DNA of 64,000 nucleotides from Eleginops maclovinus (GCF_036324505.1 NC_086351.1:5078001-5142000), one strand, 5' to 3'; counted from the first letter of the stretch, positions 19,032 to 41,197 are shown. Notes: a model not told the origin generated them from the sequence alone. Program-made: numbers and translations.

Positions 19032-19283
19032 ATGAAAGAAAGATTCAACTTTATTGTCATTGCACAGAGTACAAGTACTAGGACAACGAAATGTCTCTGC
19101 ATTTGACCCATCCTAGTGTTAGGAGCAGTGGGCTGCCATTATGTACGGCGCCCGGGGAGCAGTGTAGGTAACCAGTGTCTTGCTCAGGGACACCACGGTG
19201 GCACTTGGTCTTTCGGGGACTTGAACTGGTGACCTTCCAGTTCCCAGGCCAAGCCCCTATGGACTTTGCCACCACCGCCCCTT
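19032..19283 (-). mobile_element. tRNA-derived SINE
   Basis: On the minus strand the element starts GGGCGGTGGTGGC and has a B-box-like CCAGTTCAAGTCCCC. The body contains GAGCAAGACACTGG and CTAACACTAGGATGGG, and the tail is GACAATAAAGTTGAATC. That is a Pol III promoter-bearing head, a body and an AATAAA-containing LINE-like tail, the usual SINE layout. The copy at 52980-53190 shares the head, the B-box phrase, the GAGCAAG block and the ACTAGGATG block, so the two belong to one family. Confidence 0.85.
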
Positions 19284-22200
19284 TATGGAGCCCTTGGTGA
19301 ATTTATAAGCTACTCACCAGTATATATATACTTTATTTTCTTTCTTTCTTTAAACTCCTCATTACCAGCTTCAACATTAAGATGAAGATAACATGATGCA
19401 TTTATAATAATAATAATCCAGACATAAATAAATACTTTTTACATTTTGATGTTTATTCCTATTCCTGAATTTTGTATGCAGTTCCTCTACTTGTAGGTAT
19501 ATACCGTACAGTGTATAATTTCACTCCACTTTGTTGCATGATTTATGACGAGTTGCACAGTAGACAAAATGAACTGAAGTCATCTGGACCATCAATGTTC
19601 AACGTGTTTGATTACATTTGAAACTCTTATCTCAGTTGATGAAACTTTCAATCGTCCAGAGTTAAATTCATCCAAGAAAGTTTGTTCCACATTTGGCAGC
19701 GTTATCTTACGAACAGTAACATAATAACCAGATATTGGCCATGTCTCCTCCATTATCTCTGTTGATCAATTCCTGACGTTGATGAATTAACTTTGAGTCC
19801 ATTTTAAGACACACACTTCCTCATATAATCTTCCTCTCAGATTGTTAAGCCTTCATATTTGTTGGCAGACACAATTTCCTGCCTCGCAAAGCAAACGTCT
19901 AATATTCACCTCATGCTGCAAAGCCGCATGAATGGATGCAATTCAGGTTTACACTTTGTTTTTGAAAGTCTTGGATGCACGCATGAAGTCTGTCTTTTTA
20001 AGAGATGTAATTCTGGCCCAAAATTAAGGTTTTATAAAACAAATTAGCCATACATCAATGTCAAAGTTGGCCTTTTTTCTCACATTTCTGTGCGAGGTAA
20101 ACAACTGAGGAATGAATCAGCATGAATGAATTTGCACAACTCAATGCAACAACGTTTCAAAAAGTCTTCCTCTTTCACAGGAAAAAGATGCAATGAAAGC
20201 CTTTTCATCCTGCTATACAACTACCTATATTTACTAAAATTAGCCTTCTTGAAAACCTTGTTGCATACTATTTCTATTCTCATCCAAGATGTGAGATGCA
20301 AAGCAGTTGCTTTATGTCGTGTTGGTGCATGGAGCACTTAGTGCTGCTAAGTGGAAGTGGTTGTTTCTCAAATATCCCAGTGCAGTCTTGTTTGCATTTG
20401 TATGCCACTGATTTTTTTCCGAGAGAATATTATACTCTCACCGGGCTGACATTTTCATTGTTCTTAAAATTAAAACCAACCGCACGTCTGTGCAGCACGC
20501 TGGCACTCTTTACGCTCCCTCATCATGCCAAAGTCGTGTCCAGACAGTGGCTTATTTTTCTGAATCAACAGCAAATAACTAAAACAACATTTAGCCAGCA
20601 AAACATTAATGTGACCAAATGGATAAACATTGTCTTCTGCCATCGTGAATATCATCTCATTGCGGATATGCCAATGGCACAAAAAAGTAGCAATTATAAG
20701 CCACTACCAATGTTCGTCAAATAAATCAGTGTATCCCTAATTTTAATGATATGAAAATCCCATTTAAAAAATGAAAATCATGCATCATGTGTCATTTTGG
20801 ATCACTTATAAAAGAAACTGCAGGCTTGGTGACTAAAGCAGTTGCTGTGGTAAATGGGAGGACAGATGGCAGCCATCTTGGCCCTTGGGAAGAGAAGAAA
20901 ATAATCAAGAATGAGAGGACATTCCACTACAGCTTTCTTTTATTGGTTTCGCTTGCAATAAAGTATGTTACTGTATTTCCAGTCAAGAGGCAGTGTCGTG
21001 CTGTGTGTATTGTGCAGCTCTCAAAAAAACACTTGCTGTCCATGGCTACCGAGACCACAAAGGGAAAAATAACTTTGGTTCCGACCACAGAACCCCACCG
21101 GCCTCTGCAAGCTGCTTCACATCTCAGTTTATCAGTATAGCTCAGCGGGTGGCAGTTGCTATGAAGCAGTTTCTCCGCAACTGCACCCAATGCCCAAGGC
21201 CTGTGTCAAGCTCATTCAGGATCACAGATTGTGTAGCTGTTCCGCTCCTCTCCTGCAACGGCCAGCAAGGAAAAGACACGGTCATTCTGATAACATTATT
21301 CAGCCGACAGATGGACACGGAGATAGGAACACGTCTGTGAACATGAGTCAAAGCGCCGCTTCAGTCTGCTGGTGCTCTTAATGGGAGGTGAGGGGGTGTA
21401 CCTGTTAACGGCCATGAGGTGAATCAGCAGTGGAGCACTAAAATGCCCCTTCAGCTGCACAGGAGAAAAATGAATCCTGGTAGAGCGTCGAGCAGAGCTT
21501 CCCTCAAGGTCGTTGGTGCTTGGCCACTCTTTAAGTGGACTCACCAACTGTAACAATCTCTGCAGAAACAATTGCAGCACCAATCCAATTTGGCCGAGCC
21601 TCTTTTTTTCCTCTGCTTAGTCCAGTGCAGCCGGCTGAATAGCCTCACTTTTGTTTTGCCCTGCTGAGAGCAAAGCATGAATTGATGACCTTATGAATCT
21701 CAAAAGAGCCCAGCAAATCATTGCGGTGAATCTCGCCCTAGCACATTAAGCATGACCGCGGGCCTTATACCCCTCATTTTTTCCTTGTCTTTCTCCGTTA
21801 TTTTCTATTTCTCTCTCTCTCTCTCTTCCTTATTTCCTTCTCACGAGTACTGGGAGGTGTTTGAGAGCGGACAACTTCTCGAGGATTGTTTTCGTGTGCT
21901 GCTAATTAATTGACTATAATGAATGGTTGCTTACAGTTTGCTAATGAAGTGGATCAAAGTTTACTGGTCCTTATGTTGAAGCTGTTTTCTCAGGCCTGAG
22001 TAAGAGATGAAGAATAGTCAGATAGAGATAAGTGTCACACAGAGAGGAAGGGTGTGTATGGGAAGTATTGAGAGAGCTGCAGTGGATTTTTATTTCAGTT
22101 GCTTTTTTTAACAAACACTTGGCATCTGTCCAGAATCTAGTCGGGCAATTAGAGTTTGCTCTATTGGCAGCTGCCGTTATCGCTTGTCTTTCGTTGAGTG

Positions 22201-22822
22201 ATAGCGTTTGGTTTCAGAAGTGCATACAGCAAAGCCAGATGTGTCATAACATTTGGTAATCTCTGATAAGCTTATGTTGCTCAATGCATTTTTTTGTAGC
22301 TTTGATTTCTCCTAACTTCAAATGTTCTCTTAAAAATGCTTTAAAAAATAATGAATATGATCGAATCGGGTCTGATTACACTTCAATAAAAATATAAAAT
22401 AAAAATCCTTACTGTAGTTTCGGCAAAGGACACTACCACTTTATCGATGTCAGACTTGATCATGGCTTGAATGAATTCAAACTCGTGGGAGAGACATTTT
22501 CAGAGTTTTCTAAGATAGAAAACTCATCCGAGACCTCTTCACCATTGTTTTGTCCGCCTTCTGAAAATCTCAATCTGATTTCCCAGTAGATAGTGCACTG
22601 CTTTGACTGGCAATTTTCAGCATTCAACAATCTCATCAAAGCCAACCTATTAATGCCGATGATACGAAGAAGGATTCTAAAATGGCAGACAGATGAATAG
22701 CCCTGTGCGTGTGTGGGTGTTTAATTCTCCGAGCCGGAGCACCGCGCAGCTTCTCTGAAAGTGGGGAGGACTGCCATGAGCTGCTGGGAAACAATTTCGA
22801 TGCTTGTTTGCTTGTGTCTGTT
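19284..22822. other. Non-coding DNA, no gene seen
   Basis: Several frames of 60-140 codons open here on both strands, but none shows a known domain, codon bias or splice signals consistent with its edges. 20790-21400 is less AT-rich and low in repeats but has no identifiable exon. A short CT run is at 21808-21826. Confidence 0.45.
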
Positions 22823-22846
22823 TGTGTGTGTGTGTGTGTGTGTGTG
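22823..22846. repeat. Short (GT)n microsatellite
   Basis: Twelve GT units followed immediately by a run of G. Confidence 0.9.
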
Positions 22847-25836
22847 GGGGGGGTGGGAGAGTGTGTGCGCACTGTGACCTCATCGATCATGACACCTAGT
22901 CTCTCAGGTGTGGTCACCTACACAGTGCTTGCCCTCTCTCCGTCTTTATCTCTGTGAATCACCATCCATCTCTCTGTCTCTCCTGCTATCTCAAACCAGC
23001 ACCCTGTACTTTTCTGCTTTTGTACCACACTCCTAATCTCCCCCTTTCCTCCTTCCTCCTTTTTTTGTCCTTTTTAGTCTGTCATTTGGCACAGCAGGGG
23101 TTGCTCTCCCTCTCCCTTGTCTTTTTTTAAACATTTTTACACCCATTACAGAGCTGAAATCCCGCAATCATTCACTTGTTTGTTGGACTCCTCTCTGCCT
23201 GACTTTCTCCTCTGCTCCACTGGTCTGTGACGCAAGCCTGTGGCGCTCCCCCCCCCCCTCACCCCTAACTCCTCGCACCCTTCCTTCACTTCTTTTATAC
23301 ACTGTGCAGCCAGCCATCTCTTGCTCTCCCCCCTTCTGTTTCACTCTGCCTCCCTGACCCCATCAGTCTCCTGGTGCCCCAGCTAAGCCTGGTCACTCTT
23401 CATCAGCTCCTCCACTGGACACGCAGACCTCCCAAGGGCAAAAGGAAAACAGGGGTCTTGTTGGCAACCTCTGTGCCAAGCCTTGACAGTTTCACCTGGG
23501 TTTAAGACCTTCACTGATCCTCCTCACACCTGGACGAGCACCTCATTACCGGTCGTCCCCTCCTCTTGTCTCCACATCTAGTCTTCCAGATGGGGTGTGT
23601 ATTAGCCTCCGCAATGGAAGTGTACACAGTTTCCAAGCTCTTCAATTTTAGGCACTTGCCCTTTTCAGCTCAATCAGTCTCTCTCGCCCAATCACAACCG
23701 GTGAGGGCTCCGCCGCGGTGCCTGAGTGGGGATAATCACCTTGGTTACGGGCACTACTGGGGACCGCTGTCTAGCCAAGTTAGCACCAGGCCCTGCGGGA
23801 GCTTCGAAAGCAGGTGTCTCTGCAATGAGGAAGGGTGTTCAACGAGCCCAGGGCCAAGCAAGAAGTTTAAACGTTTACTCTTAGTCATGGAAACTGTGTA
23901 ACCAATAGCGAAGAATGCTCGCCCCATGCAGTTACTGGTTAATTATTTTTTTTCAGACTCAGGATTCCCTCTCTCTCTCTGTTGCCCCAACCATTATTTA
24001 ACTTTGACTGGCTTGAAACATTAGTAATCGTACCTCAGTAAAAAGAATACATAGCAACTGCCTTTGTGTGATGTGCCAAGAAGCAGTGCGGCGGGGAATG
24101 GCTGTTTACTGATTTCACACTCCCGTGGCAAAGACAAATATACAGCGAGAGGGGTCAGTGGCTGGAGAAAAGCTGCTGGCTCAGGGGACATCAGGTCACG
24201 GTATGGAAAGCTGCACCAGAGGAGGGCATTACTCTTTCCTACTGAGCCAATCAGATGGGATGGGAGTTAAAAGCGCCGGATTGATTGGCAGGTCTCTAAA
24301 GCCAGCAAATGGAGGAGATGTCCTTGGCATCCTACTGAGCATTAAAAAACTTCAGCAGCTAAGTTGGTGAAACGCCAGTTGTTCTCAGAGAGCGACACGT
24401 AAGGACGACATAGATCACCATTATGATAATCACAAGCGGCACTGTCTGGGGAATAGTAATGGGAAGGAGATGAGGTGGCAGCTATAAAGAGTGTTTCTAC
24501 ATTAGCATTGGTCTGATTAGATTGACAGAAAGTTTCACTAATGGACAATTAAACAAATGGTCAAAATGAGATATAAGGCTTCAATTACCAATTGGTGTCT
24601 TATTGTGGCCCTTTCAATCATACGGCCTCATACACACAACAGACTGGTGCCATAAACGAGATGTGAAAAGGGTCACGTCAAATGAAGTGACCTTGCAGTA
24701 GAAACAGACTAACTTGTCAGGTCTTACTTCCATTTATATCTATTTACGTCGATATAAAAATAAAATACTCACTGACCTATAAAGCTGGAGGGGGTTATTG
24801 AGATGCAATCATCGTGAGAAAAACAGCAGTTTCAAAACAAGGAGTTATGGATCGCATTGAAGACTAGAGGGCAGATTAGGAGATAATTACAGTAAAATAC
24901 ATCACCTTCCCTAAACAGTGAGCCTAGGAACTTCTTCTGCTTCTGAGTAATAGACCTATAAAAGCTCAGGGGGAGAATAAAACCAGCCCACACTAAGCTC
25001 CGTAACTCTCTAAGTCATGGCTTGCCCAAAAAGCGACACAGACCAATTTGTTTATGGAGCTTATGTGTGAGCAGTTCCACAGCTGAGATAGAGGGCCACC
25101 CTGTCACGACCCTTTAGGACTGTAGCGGTTGATCAAACAGGACTTTGGACGACAGCGTTCGGAACAATTTGACATTTTGTTTAAAAAAAGAGGCTAATTT
25201 CAGCTTCTCTAGCATTGACGGGCATGTCAGCACCGTCTGCAAAGTTCAGCTTGTCCAATTATTTAGACCTACAAAAGACAGGGAAACACTGAAGTCTGAT
25301 TGTTCACCCAGCTCAAATTTACACCGTGAACCGGCAGATGGCAGGCCAGAGAGCAAGGAACGGAGGTCTCGGTCTTTTTAATTAAACTGTCGACAAGTTT
25401 ATTTTATTTTAGGGGCGGAATTATCCTCCAAGGTTTGGATCAAAGGATAAACCTTGGCTTGCTGTGAAGACTTTTCCTGCGCATTAGAGAACAAAGATAC
25501 AGGCTGAAACAGCAAGCACTGCGCAATGTGGAAGAAAGTAGAAAGGCAATCTCAACTCTGGCATGATCCAAATTGCGTCTGACAAGCATCAAAAACTGCA
25601 ATTGGGCTCCGACAAACTTGCATTAGCAGTCCTTCTCCTATGTTCAAAAGGAAACTCCAAAGCACTATGCAAGCTGTCTGTAGGCAAGGTGTATGTGTAC
25701 ACGTGTGTTCCTGCACTTATGTGTGTGCTCATGCGGGTCCAAATTTTTGGTTATGGTGTGTACAACATTTCCCTTGATGTTTGTGTTTACACGCTCTCTT
25801 GTGTGACTCACAGCGACATTGATTTATGCATGGCTT

Positions 25837-25840
<4 letters not shown>
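22847..25840. other. Non-coding DNA; pyrimidine-rich in 22920-23430
   Basis: No exon recognised. 22920-23430 is dominated by C and T on the plus strand (CTCTCTCC, CCTCCTTCC and a C-run near 23250). 24200-25400 is low in simple repeats, AT-balanced and without an open frame of interest. Confidence 0.45.

Positions 25841-25889
<49 letters not shown>
25841..25889. repeat. (GT)n microsatellite
   Basis: About 24 perfect GT units. Confidence 0.97.
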
Positions 25890-25891
<2 letters not shown>

Positions 25892-26300
25892 CTTGCACAC
25901 ACATACAAACTATAATTGGTATTCAAATCTCCTCCCACAAGTACGTCCAACTGCTGCCGTTTTTCAACCGCCAGAGAGCCAGCCAAGGTCCAAACAGCAT
26001 GATGGGAAACAAGCTGAAAACGGATGGCTCTCATTGCACACATTCAAATAAACAAATGGAGGTGATTTAATGCACACAGTGATAAGGAAGGTGGTAATGG
26101 AGGCATGGGAGAAAAATCGGGAGGGAGGTAGAAGAATGGAAGTGATGGAAGGGATGCGTGGTAGCGATTAACAGTGGGCAAGCAGCAGAGGTGGAGTTAA
26201 CAGCATTTGTTACGTGGGGTTTAAGTTTGGCCTGTGGATCAGCCACCCCCACAAACCATGCACTGTGCATAAACACCCAGCGCTGACTCTGTGTGCGAGT

Positions 26301-26303
<3 letters not shown>

Positions 26304-26350
<47 letters not shown>
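26304..26350. repeat. (GT)n microsatellite
   Basis: About 23 perfect GT units. It is followed by a pyrimidine-rich stretch, 26380-26660, made of CCCTCC, CTTTCT and TCTCCC words. Confidence 0.97.
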
Positions 26351-26355
<5 letters not shown>

Positions 26356-28367
26356 AAGCCTGCCCGTCAGACAGACTGTGAAGTCTTTCTGCCTTTCTTC
26401 TCCCACTCTTCCTCCCTCCCTTGCTTTTTTCTGCCTTTCTTGCTCCCTCCATCTTTTCCATCCCTCCTTCTCTCCCTCGTTCTTCCGAAGGAGGGCCAAG
26501 TCTCCCAGCCACGGCATCTTCACAGCACCCTCTCAATCTATCTGTCTGCTCATCCGTCTATCTGCCCAATCAATCTGTCCATCTCTATTCTGGCATAATA
26601 ACAAACCCCCGTCGCCTCCCACCTTTTTTTTCTCCCTTTTGCTTTCTGCTAGATTAGTTTTGCCATTTTCATCTTTGGAGAAGAAATGACATGCTGATTT
26701 GTGATCAGGATTTATTTTTAAAGCATGTTATATGTGCACCTGTGCAGGGCGTTGTGAATCAGACCATCTCTGCACGTCCTTCTCTCCCTCTCCTTCCACC
26801 ATCCACCCTCTGCCTGCTACACCCCTCGCTCCACCCCCCAGCCCCCTGTCTCTCCAGGCCCCTGTCAGCGGCTAGATTAATGGCAGTGATCAGTGAGCAG
26901 CCCCCAGCAGAGGTTGCCTGCAGCTCAGGCAAAACCCCGGCACTGTAAGCAGCACACAAACACAGACATAAAGCACATTTACATGCAACACACAAGCACG
27001 TTCAGAAATGGATGCCCAGACACACGCACGCACACAGACTTCTCACACAGTACTCCAGTTAGACTGACATACAAAACGCCTACACGCTTATGCATAAATC
27101 AGCCCTCCACATCATAACACGCAGACATACAAATAGAACCAAACATACACACACACACACACACACAAACACAAGGGAAGAAATCAATACACAGGCCATG
27201 GTGAGGTTGATGTCAGTGCAGCCGGAGGAATGGCAATGGAGCAATGTAGAGTGCCTTATGTAAAAGAGACATCATCAGAATAACACAGCAAAGGTCTGAC
27301 GGGGACAATGGCCGACCCCCCACTCAAAAAAAGCCCCCAAGTGAACAACAACCACAAGAGACAAATCAATAAAAAAACATCTGTGTGCACTTTCTCATTG
27401 CCGCTCCTGCTCAGTCAAATTTACTGAAGCACCGGTTAGTATTTAATAAGGTTTATAAATGACACCATATTTTGCCACATCAAAGCAGATGACTCTAAAT
27501 ACATCAGAGTCATGAGTGAGCCTAATCCAAATCCCTATTTTTGCAGCAGATGCACTTGTCATAGGGTAGTGACCATGAAATATACTGTGCCAATAAGGGA
27601 GCGATGCAGGACTATCCCATACTGAGAGGTTCCAGTGGGAAGTGTAACAGCAACAAAGGCACTGCAGGAGCCATTACAATGCTTCACAATTGATTGTTAG
27701 ATGTGACTGTATCTGATAAGGTGAGGTCAGAAAGGTCCTTTAAGTCCATCACACTGCGGCAGCATATAAAAGCAGTGACCGACAACACTGCTGGGTGTAC
27801 TGTGTGACACACGTCTGGTCCACTGCGGGCATTTGTTATGAGCTCTCATGTGGCTGTCAGAATCTATCGCAGCTCTCCACCTACAGCAAGAATGTTTCAT
27901 GCAGCAGCTATGACAAAGTGAATCCCAAACACTAAAGAAACAAGTACAATGTCGTGATGAAAGCAGGTCAACAACTGAACAAAACGTATGTGTAAGCGAA
28001 AAGTGAAAGTGAAGTGATCTTTTGGGGTATTTCCATTTTAAGAATACGAGAAATGATCCACACAATGACTCATACTGAAATATAAATACGGATGTAGCCC
28101 AGACTTGCGCAATGGCTTTTCTAATTACCCCGGGGTGAATAATAACCTTATTCTGCAGGATGATTGGAGATTCTTATAGGTACACGTGCTTTTGTCCCGC
28201 GCTGAGCGTTTCCTTCCCTTTCCCCAGTCTGACAAGTCAGAATAAGCCCGGAGCGTTTTCTTACAGGACTTAAGCAAACTTGCACGTTGAAAGCCACAAC
28301 ACATCGCGGCGGCTTAGCACTCTTCTCATTCACATTGCACTCATTCACTCTCTCGGTGGTGACTTAC
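26351..28367. other. Non-coding DNA, start of a large minus-strand intron
   Basis: From the splice donor of the exon at 28368-28440 leftward there is no downstream exon that I can recognise. 26380-26660 is pyrimidine-rich. A short CA run lies near 27147-27167. The frame of about 110 codons on the minus strand around 27727-28065 reads as Cys/Ser/His-rich nonsense with no domain and is not called. Confidence 0.5.
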
Positions 28368-28440
28368 CAGTGCGCACCAGGCAGGCGACGGTGAGGATGG
28401 TGAGGGGGACGCAGTAGTTCCACACGGTCGCGAAAGCCAT
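28368..28440 (-). CDS. First coding exon of a secreted or membrane protein (signal peptide), rest outside window
   Basis: ATG at 28440 lies in a strong Kozak setting (GACAGCCATGG). The 24 codons that follow give a classical signal peptide: Met-Ala-Phe-Ala start, a hydrophobic core PLTILTVACLV, then Arg-Thr. The exon ends in phase 1 at a perfect donor (ACTG followed by GTAAGT), the usual intron phase after signal-peptide exons of receptors and Ig-type proteins. A promoter with GC box and CCAAT boxes lies about 300 bp upstream. No continuation exon is visible in the 28 kb to the left, so intron 1 probably exceeds the window. Genes with this arrangement include IgLON-type neural adhesion proteins, receptor phosphatases and other cell-surface proteins. 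I do not recognise the peptide, so the product is left open. Confidence 0.6.
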
Positions 28441-28717
28441 GGCTGTCGCTGATATTCCCCTCTGATCTGTTCCTCGGTATTCCTCTTCCTTGGAGAAATC
28501 AGAGTGACATGAACCCGCAGGTCCACTGTCCAACGGCTCCTTCTGCGTCTGTGTGTGTGAGTGCGTAATGTGCGTGGACGAGTGTGTATGTTCAGTCAAG
28601 CACTGAATTGCAGGTCTTTACATTGTAATGCTCCCTCCCTACACACACCTATATTCTCCCTCCCTCTTGGAATGACTGGATATGATGGCTTGACTGGTTT
28701 TTCTTGGTTACTTTACA

Positions 28718-28780
28718 ATGTAAATATATTTAAAAGCTTGCCAATGGGGCGGGCCTGTGTGCGTTTCCCACCAATCGCAG
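28718..28780 (-). promoter_or_regulatory. Likely promoter of the 28368-28440 exon
   Basis: In minus-strand order there is a CCAAT box (plus-strand CCAAT at 28771), a GC box GGGGCGGGC (28746-28754), a second CCAAT (28741-28745) and an AT-rich TATA-like stretch TTTTAAATATATTT (28722-28735). The order and spacing fit a core promoter firing leftward, with a transcription start expected near 28690, about 250 bp before the ATG. The site is inferred from motifs only. Confidence 0.55.
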
Positions 28781-31423
28781 AGAGCGGGAGCAGGTGAAAG
28801 GGTGTGCGGATGAGAGAGGGGCTGGGCTTGATGAAATAAATCGGCTATACACGAGGAGAGCAGGGGAGGGGGGTGCATCTTCCAATTAATTGAAATCAAT
28901 TCGCTCTAAACGTGATTGATAACCAACATTAATTTCCCGACACAAATAACCAATTTATTTCAAATGTAGTCCCTCGGACCGAAAAAGGATGTGTGGCGTA
29001 ATGATTAAGATGAACAAAATTATTATTATTAATCAGATGTTTATCGTTTCAAGAGACAATAATGCAGTCATTAAGCGTATTCTGAAGTCAATTTCAAAAT
29101 GATTATGTAAATAAATCAGCATGTATTTGTGTGTGCTCATCTGAATGTCAGTAATGCAATGTGGACTCACTTTCCCACATGTTGGGTGGTGGCAAACAAT
29201 TCCCTGAAATATTATTATTTCTATTAATCATTATTTGCTCATTTGGTGATCAAAACTGGAAGAAATGTTATATGTTGACTCACTGCCAAATCAGAGTATG
29301 TCCAACATTCTTTAAGACTCAGGGACATTAAGCTGCTTTGTCTCCAAAGAGTGCCCAGGACTCACCGAGGAGCAGGAAATAGACCTGAGTGTATTCCGTT
29401 AAATCGCCCTTCACAATGGTCGGTAATGACCCGCAACATAAACTTGTGCTCTGGAAGAACCAGTGTTTCTGCTCATCTAAAGTCAGGGCTGATTAGGTCC
29501 CACTAAAGGCCTCTTTAACTTTACCCATGCTGTGGCCACAGTATGCCCATAATTGTGTTTTCCAGTCAGAGACTGCTGCTCCATTATGAAAATTGTTTCT
29601 CATTCCACATCTCTTTTTTTCTCCTCCTAATCTAGTGCTATACCATGGGTTTGTAGCCTGCGAGCCTTGAAGGGGTCTTTTATCTTTTTTCAAACCATCT
29701 TTGGCGCCCCCTTCAGGTACGATTATGAATATCACGTCATGGGTCTCAAATGTGTTTAGGGCTCTCTCTCATCTGACAGGAATACTGACACATTTGGTTC
29801 AAAGAGTCAGAAAAAATCCAACAGGCAGTTATGTAGCAGTCTATTAGAATTAATATTAATGTTTCCAGCCTTGACTTCCTTAAAGTTGCTTTGAACTCTC
29901 GCCTCACATCTGACCTCTTTTCCATGGATGTGTGTGTAATCTTTAAGTCTCAGCTTCAGGCTCTCTACATTTCATGAATTTCTTTTTCTTGACACAAGTT
30001 TTAACCTTGTTTTGGAATCGATGGTATCTGGCTAACTCATTCCCTAAATCCCAACCCATTTTTCCCTGTCAGGCTCTCTGTGAGTGTTTGTTCCCCAATT
30101 GGCAGGGAGTCGAGGCGGCTCCCCCGCACCAGATGGGGCATTGTCAGAAAGTAATGAGGGGAAAACACCTGCTTTTCCAGCTTACCCCAGTCCTTCATTT
30201 TCAGCCATTTGACACAACATATGCAGGTTGCACATACAAAACCAAGTGACCATGACCAGAACAGCATTGGGCGATGGCATTCAGTTACAAATTCCTGGCA
30301 CTTTGTTGCATTAGTCAATGAACTGTCATGTTTGGTATTATTCACCTATATTTGTAAGTCGGCGCACTGGGGGCTGTCGGGACGCTGGCCCACCTGAATA
30401 ACTGTCACCACTGAGGAGCTGCCACACCATGTTGTCACAGATTTGCATCCCTGTCATGAAAGGGCCCTTCCTGCCCCAGACAAACATTTTGGCTGCTATG
30501 TATTCTCTGCACAACTCACGCTTGGCCCTAAGTTGTTGTCCATCGGTTTATCCATGAGGCACTATCAAGGTCAAAATGTCTCTGTAAACTACACTTCTCT
30601 TCCTCCCAACCAGAGCCTTATACCTCAGGGACATCGCCGCTGTGTGAAATCCATGATACATAATCTTGTCTTTTCTGGCAAACCGGTTGAAGCCCTAGGA
30701 CCAAAGCCCACTAGGGTGCACCCGGCTTTTCACTCATGACTGACTCAAAGGCCAAAACAAGAGGATGCTCGCTGGCATTTCACAAGCGGGAGGGCATTTT
30801 GAATTTACAACATTGTGTTTTTTCCAACAGAGCGTAAAGTTTTGTGTTTTTAAAGTCAGCCCATCTGTTGTCTCTTTATTCCTGGTCTTGACTTAACACA
30901 TAAAGTGAGCAGAAGTTTGTGGAGAAATACAAGAAGTCTGTAAAATGCTGAAAGAAGAATGGCTGCAGCAGAGAGGAGCTGTACAGAGGGCTTTGAATAA
31001 TCAGTTTAATAACATTATCCTGGCTGTGTGTGCTCTGTGGCGCATGCAACCGTTAATGGAGTGTCATTGTTAAACTGCTGGTTCGACCATTATTAACGAC
31101 GGCCCACGGTCAACCTCACACCGATAATAAAACCACATAAAACCCAACATAACTTCAACAGACAAGCGTAATGAAATTCTCTGCGTTATGAGCACGGTTA
31201 CTGAAATAAGCGACGGTGCCGTGGCATCGCGTTGGGGTTATAAAGCAACAGAGGAGAAAATTAAAAAGATGAAGTTGTAGACTATGATGGTTAATTTTGG
31301 GGAAATCAGAATAGACTAAATCTAGTTTGTATTAAAGGGAATATTACTGAGCAGTTTAAAATCTAGATAAATCACAGGTTCATTTTTACACATATTGCAA
31401 ATCTTCAAATACACACACATACT

Positions 31424-31425
<2 letters not shown>
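28781..31425. other. Intergenic DNA, no gene seen
   Basis: Lies between the promoter at about 28.75 kb and the 3' end of the Ig-domain gene. It is AT-rich with TAAT and ATTA words between 28880 and 29280, and has no recognisable exon, RNA gene or transposon. Open frames near 29974-30345 and 30443-30739 have no known domain. Confidence 0.5.

Positions 31426-31462
<37 letters not shown>
31426..31462. repeat. (CA)n microsatellite
   Basis: About 18 perfect CA units. Confidence 0.95.
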
Positions 31463-31465
<3 letters not shown>

Positions 31466-32040
31466 GCATTTCCTGTCATTTATTTAACATTTAGTTATTT
31501 TATTGCTGCTTTTGTTATAGGTTCTATAACTTTGCCATCACTATTGAGTTCATATTTGTTTTGTGTATTCATTTTTTGTTCTCCTTAACATTGTGAACAT
31601 TTTTTAGCTGGAGGCTTCACATAAGCAGAATTGCTTTTCTGCCTCTTTCTGCATTGTGTATTATTTGTTATGTTTTTGTATTTTTCAAATTGTTGAAGAA
31701 CCGGCATTGGCTCACCATGTCGACTCTTATAATGGATGGAAAAAGATTCAAAGTTACCTGACGTAACTATCATTCTCACTGTTAGTGTGGGCTTTTTGGT
31801 TCATCTTGTGAGCTGAACTGTCTGAGAATGGGTCTGTGCCTGCAGGCAGTGTGGGAGACACACATCATGCACAGGCACGATACTTTGAGCAAAGGTCATC
31901 GCTTCAGAGTAAGGTTTTGCAGAGTGAAAGGGAAGGTTGGTAAACAAGCTGATGCAAGACTAAGATGGCATTGGATGGAGAAGACCTGCGCCTGAATGAG
32001 CATGCATGCAGCTTTCACCGAACTGTCGATACCCCCTACC

Positions 32041-32046
32041 TTTATT
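32041..32046 (-). terminator. Candidate poly(A) signal of the Ig-domain gene
   Basis: A minus-strand AATAAA lies about 700 bp after the stop codon at 32749. It is the clearest canonical signal I noticed downstream of that gene, but a transcript would be needed to show which site is used. Confidence 0.3.
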
Positions 32047-32748
32047 GTATCTTTAAAAAGGAACAAAATCAATTGCACACAGGAGGGCAGCAAATAATAT
32101 TTTCTGAAAGCCATTTAATATCAAAGAAAATCCAAAGTACAGAACATTAAATAGTAGAGTGCGTTGTGCTTGAGGGCTGTCACGGAAAATGGATTATAAT
32201 AACGTTCTCACAGATGCTTTGAGCTGGTTCTGCTTTGGAAAAACAGGTTGAAAAGGAAACAAATCAACAAAATAAAGCCTTGTCCCATCACCCAAATTAC
32301 TCATTCACTGCCAAGCAATTATGTTTAGAAAAGAAAAGGGAGAATTGCATGTGGAGTCTAAACCATGTCCTACAGTACACAAGATTAATCTCCCATCGTT
32401 TTACTAAGAATGTAGCACACCATTTACCATGCTGCAGAATAAATGAAAGGAAAATTGCCCACCATTCTGTCCAAGATGCAAAACTGCAGCCTACACACAC
32501 TAGCAAAGCAGCTTCTGTGTCTTTAAAGCAATAATTTCCCTTTTTTTCACACCCAGCTTCTCTCTCCCCTCCCCTACAGATATCAAATATTCGTCTTAGC
32601 TTCGCTTCTCTCCTCCCCCAATGTGACCATGCAGAGTTCTACACCATCTACCCCTTCTTAAAAGTATCCCCTCTATCCCATCTCTCATTTTTTTGGTGAC
32701 TCACTCCATCTTCCTCCTCCCTCCTCATCCTTACACCTGCCTGTGCAG

Positions 32749-41197
<8,449 letters not shown>

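Noticed and set aside
20296..21583. Cluster of overlapping frames of 60-140 codons suggesting an unknown gene
   Set aside because: Frames lie on both strands without consistent splice signals or domains, so they are best explained by chance.
27727..28065. A 112-codon minus-strand frame just downstream of the signal-peptide exon, considered as its second exon
   Set aside because: No in-phase acceptor fits the phase-1 donor, and the translation is a Cys/His/Ser mixture with no domain.
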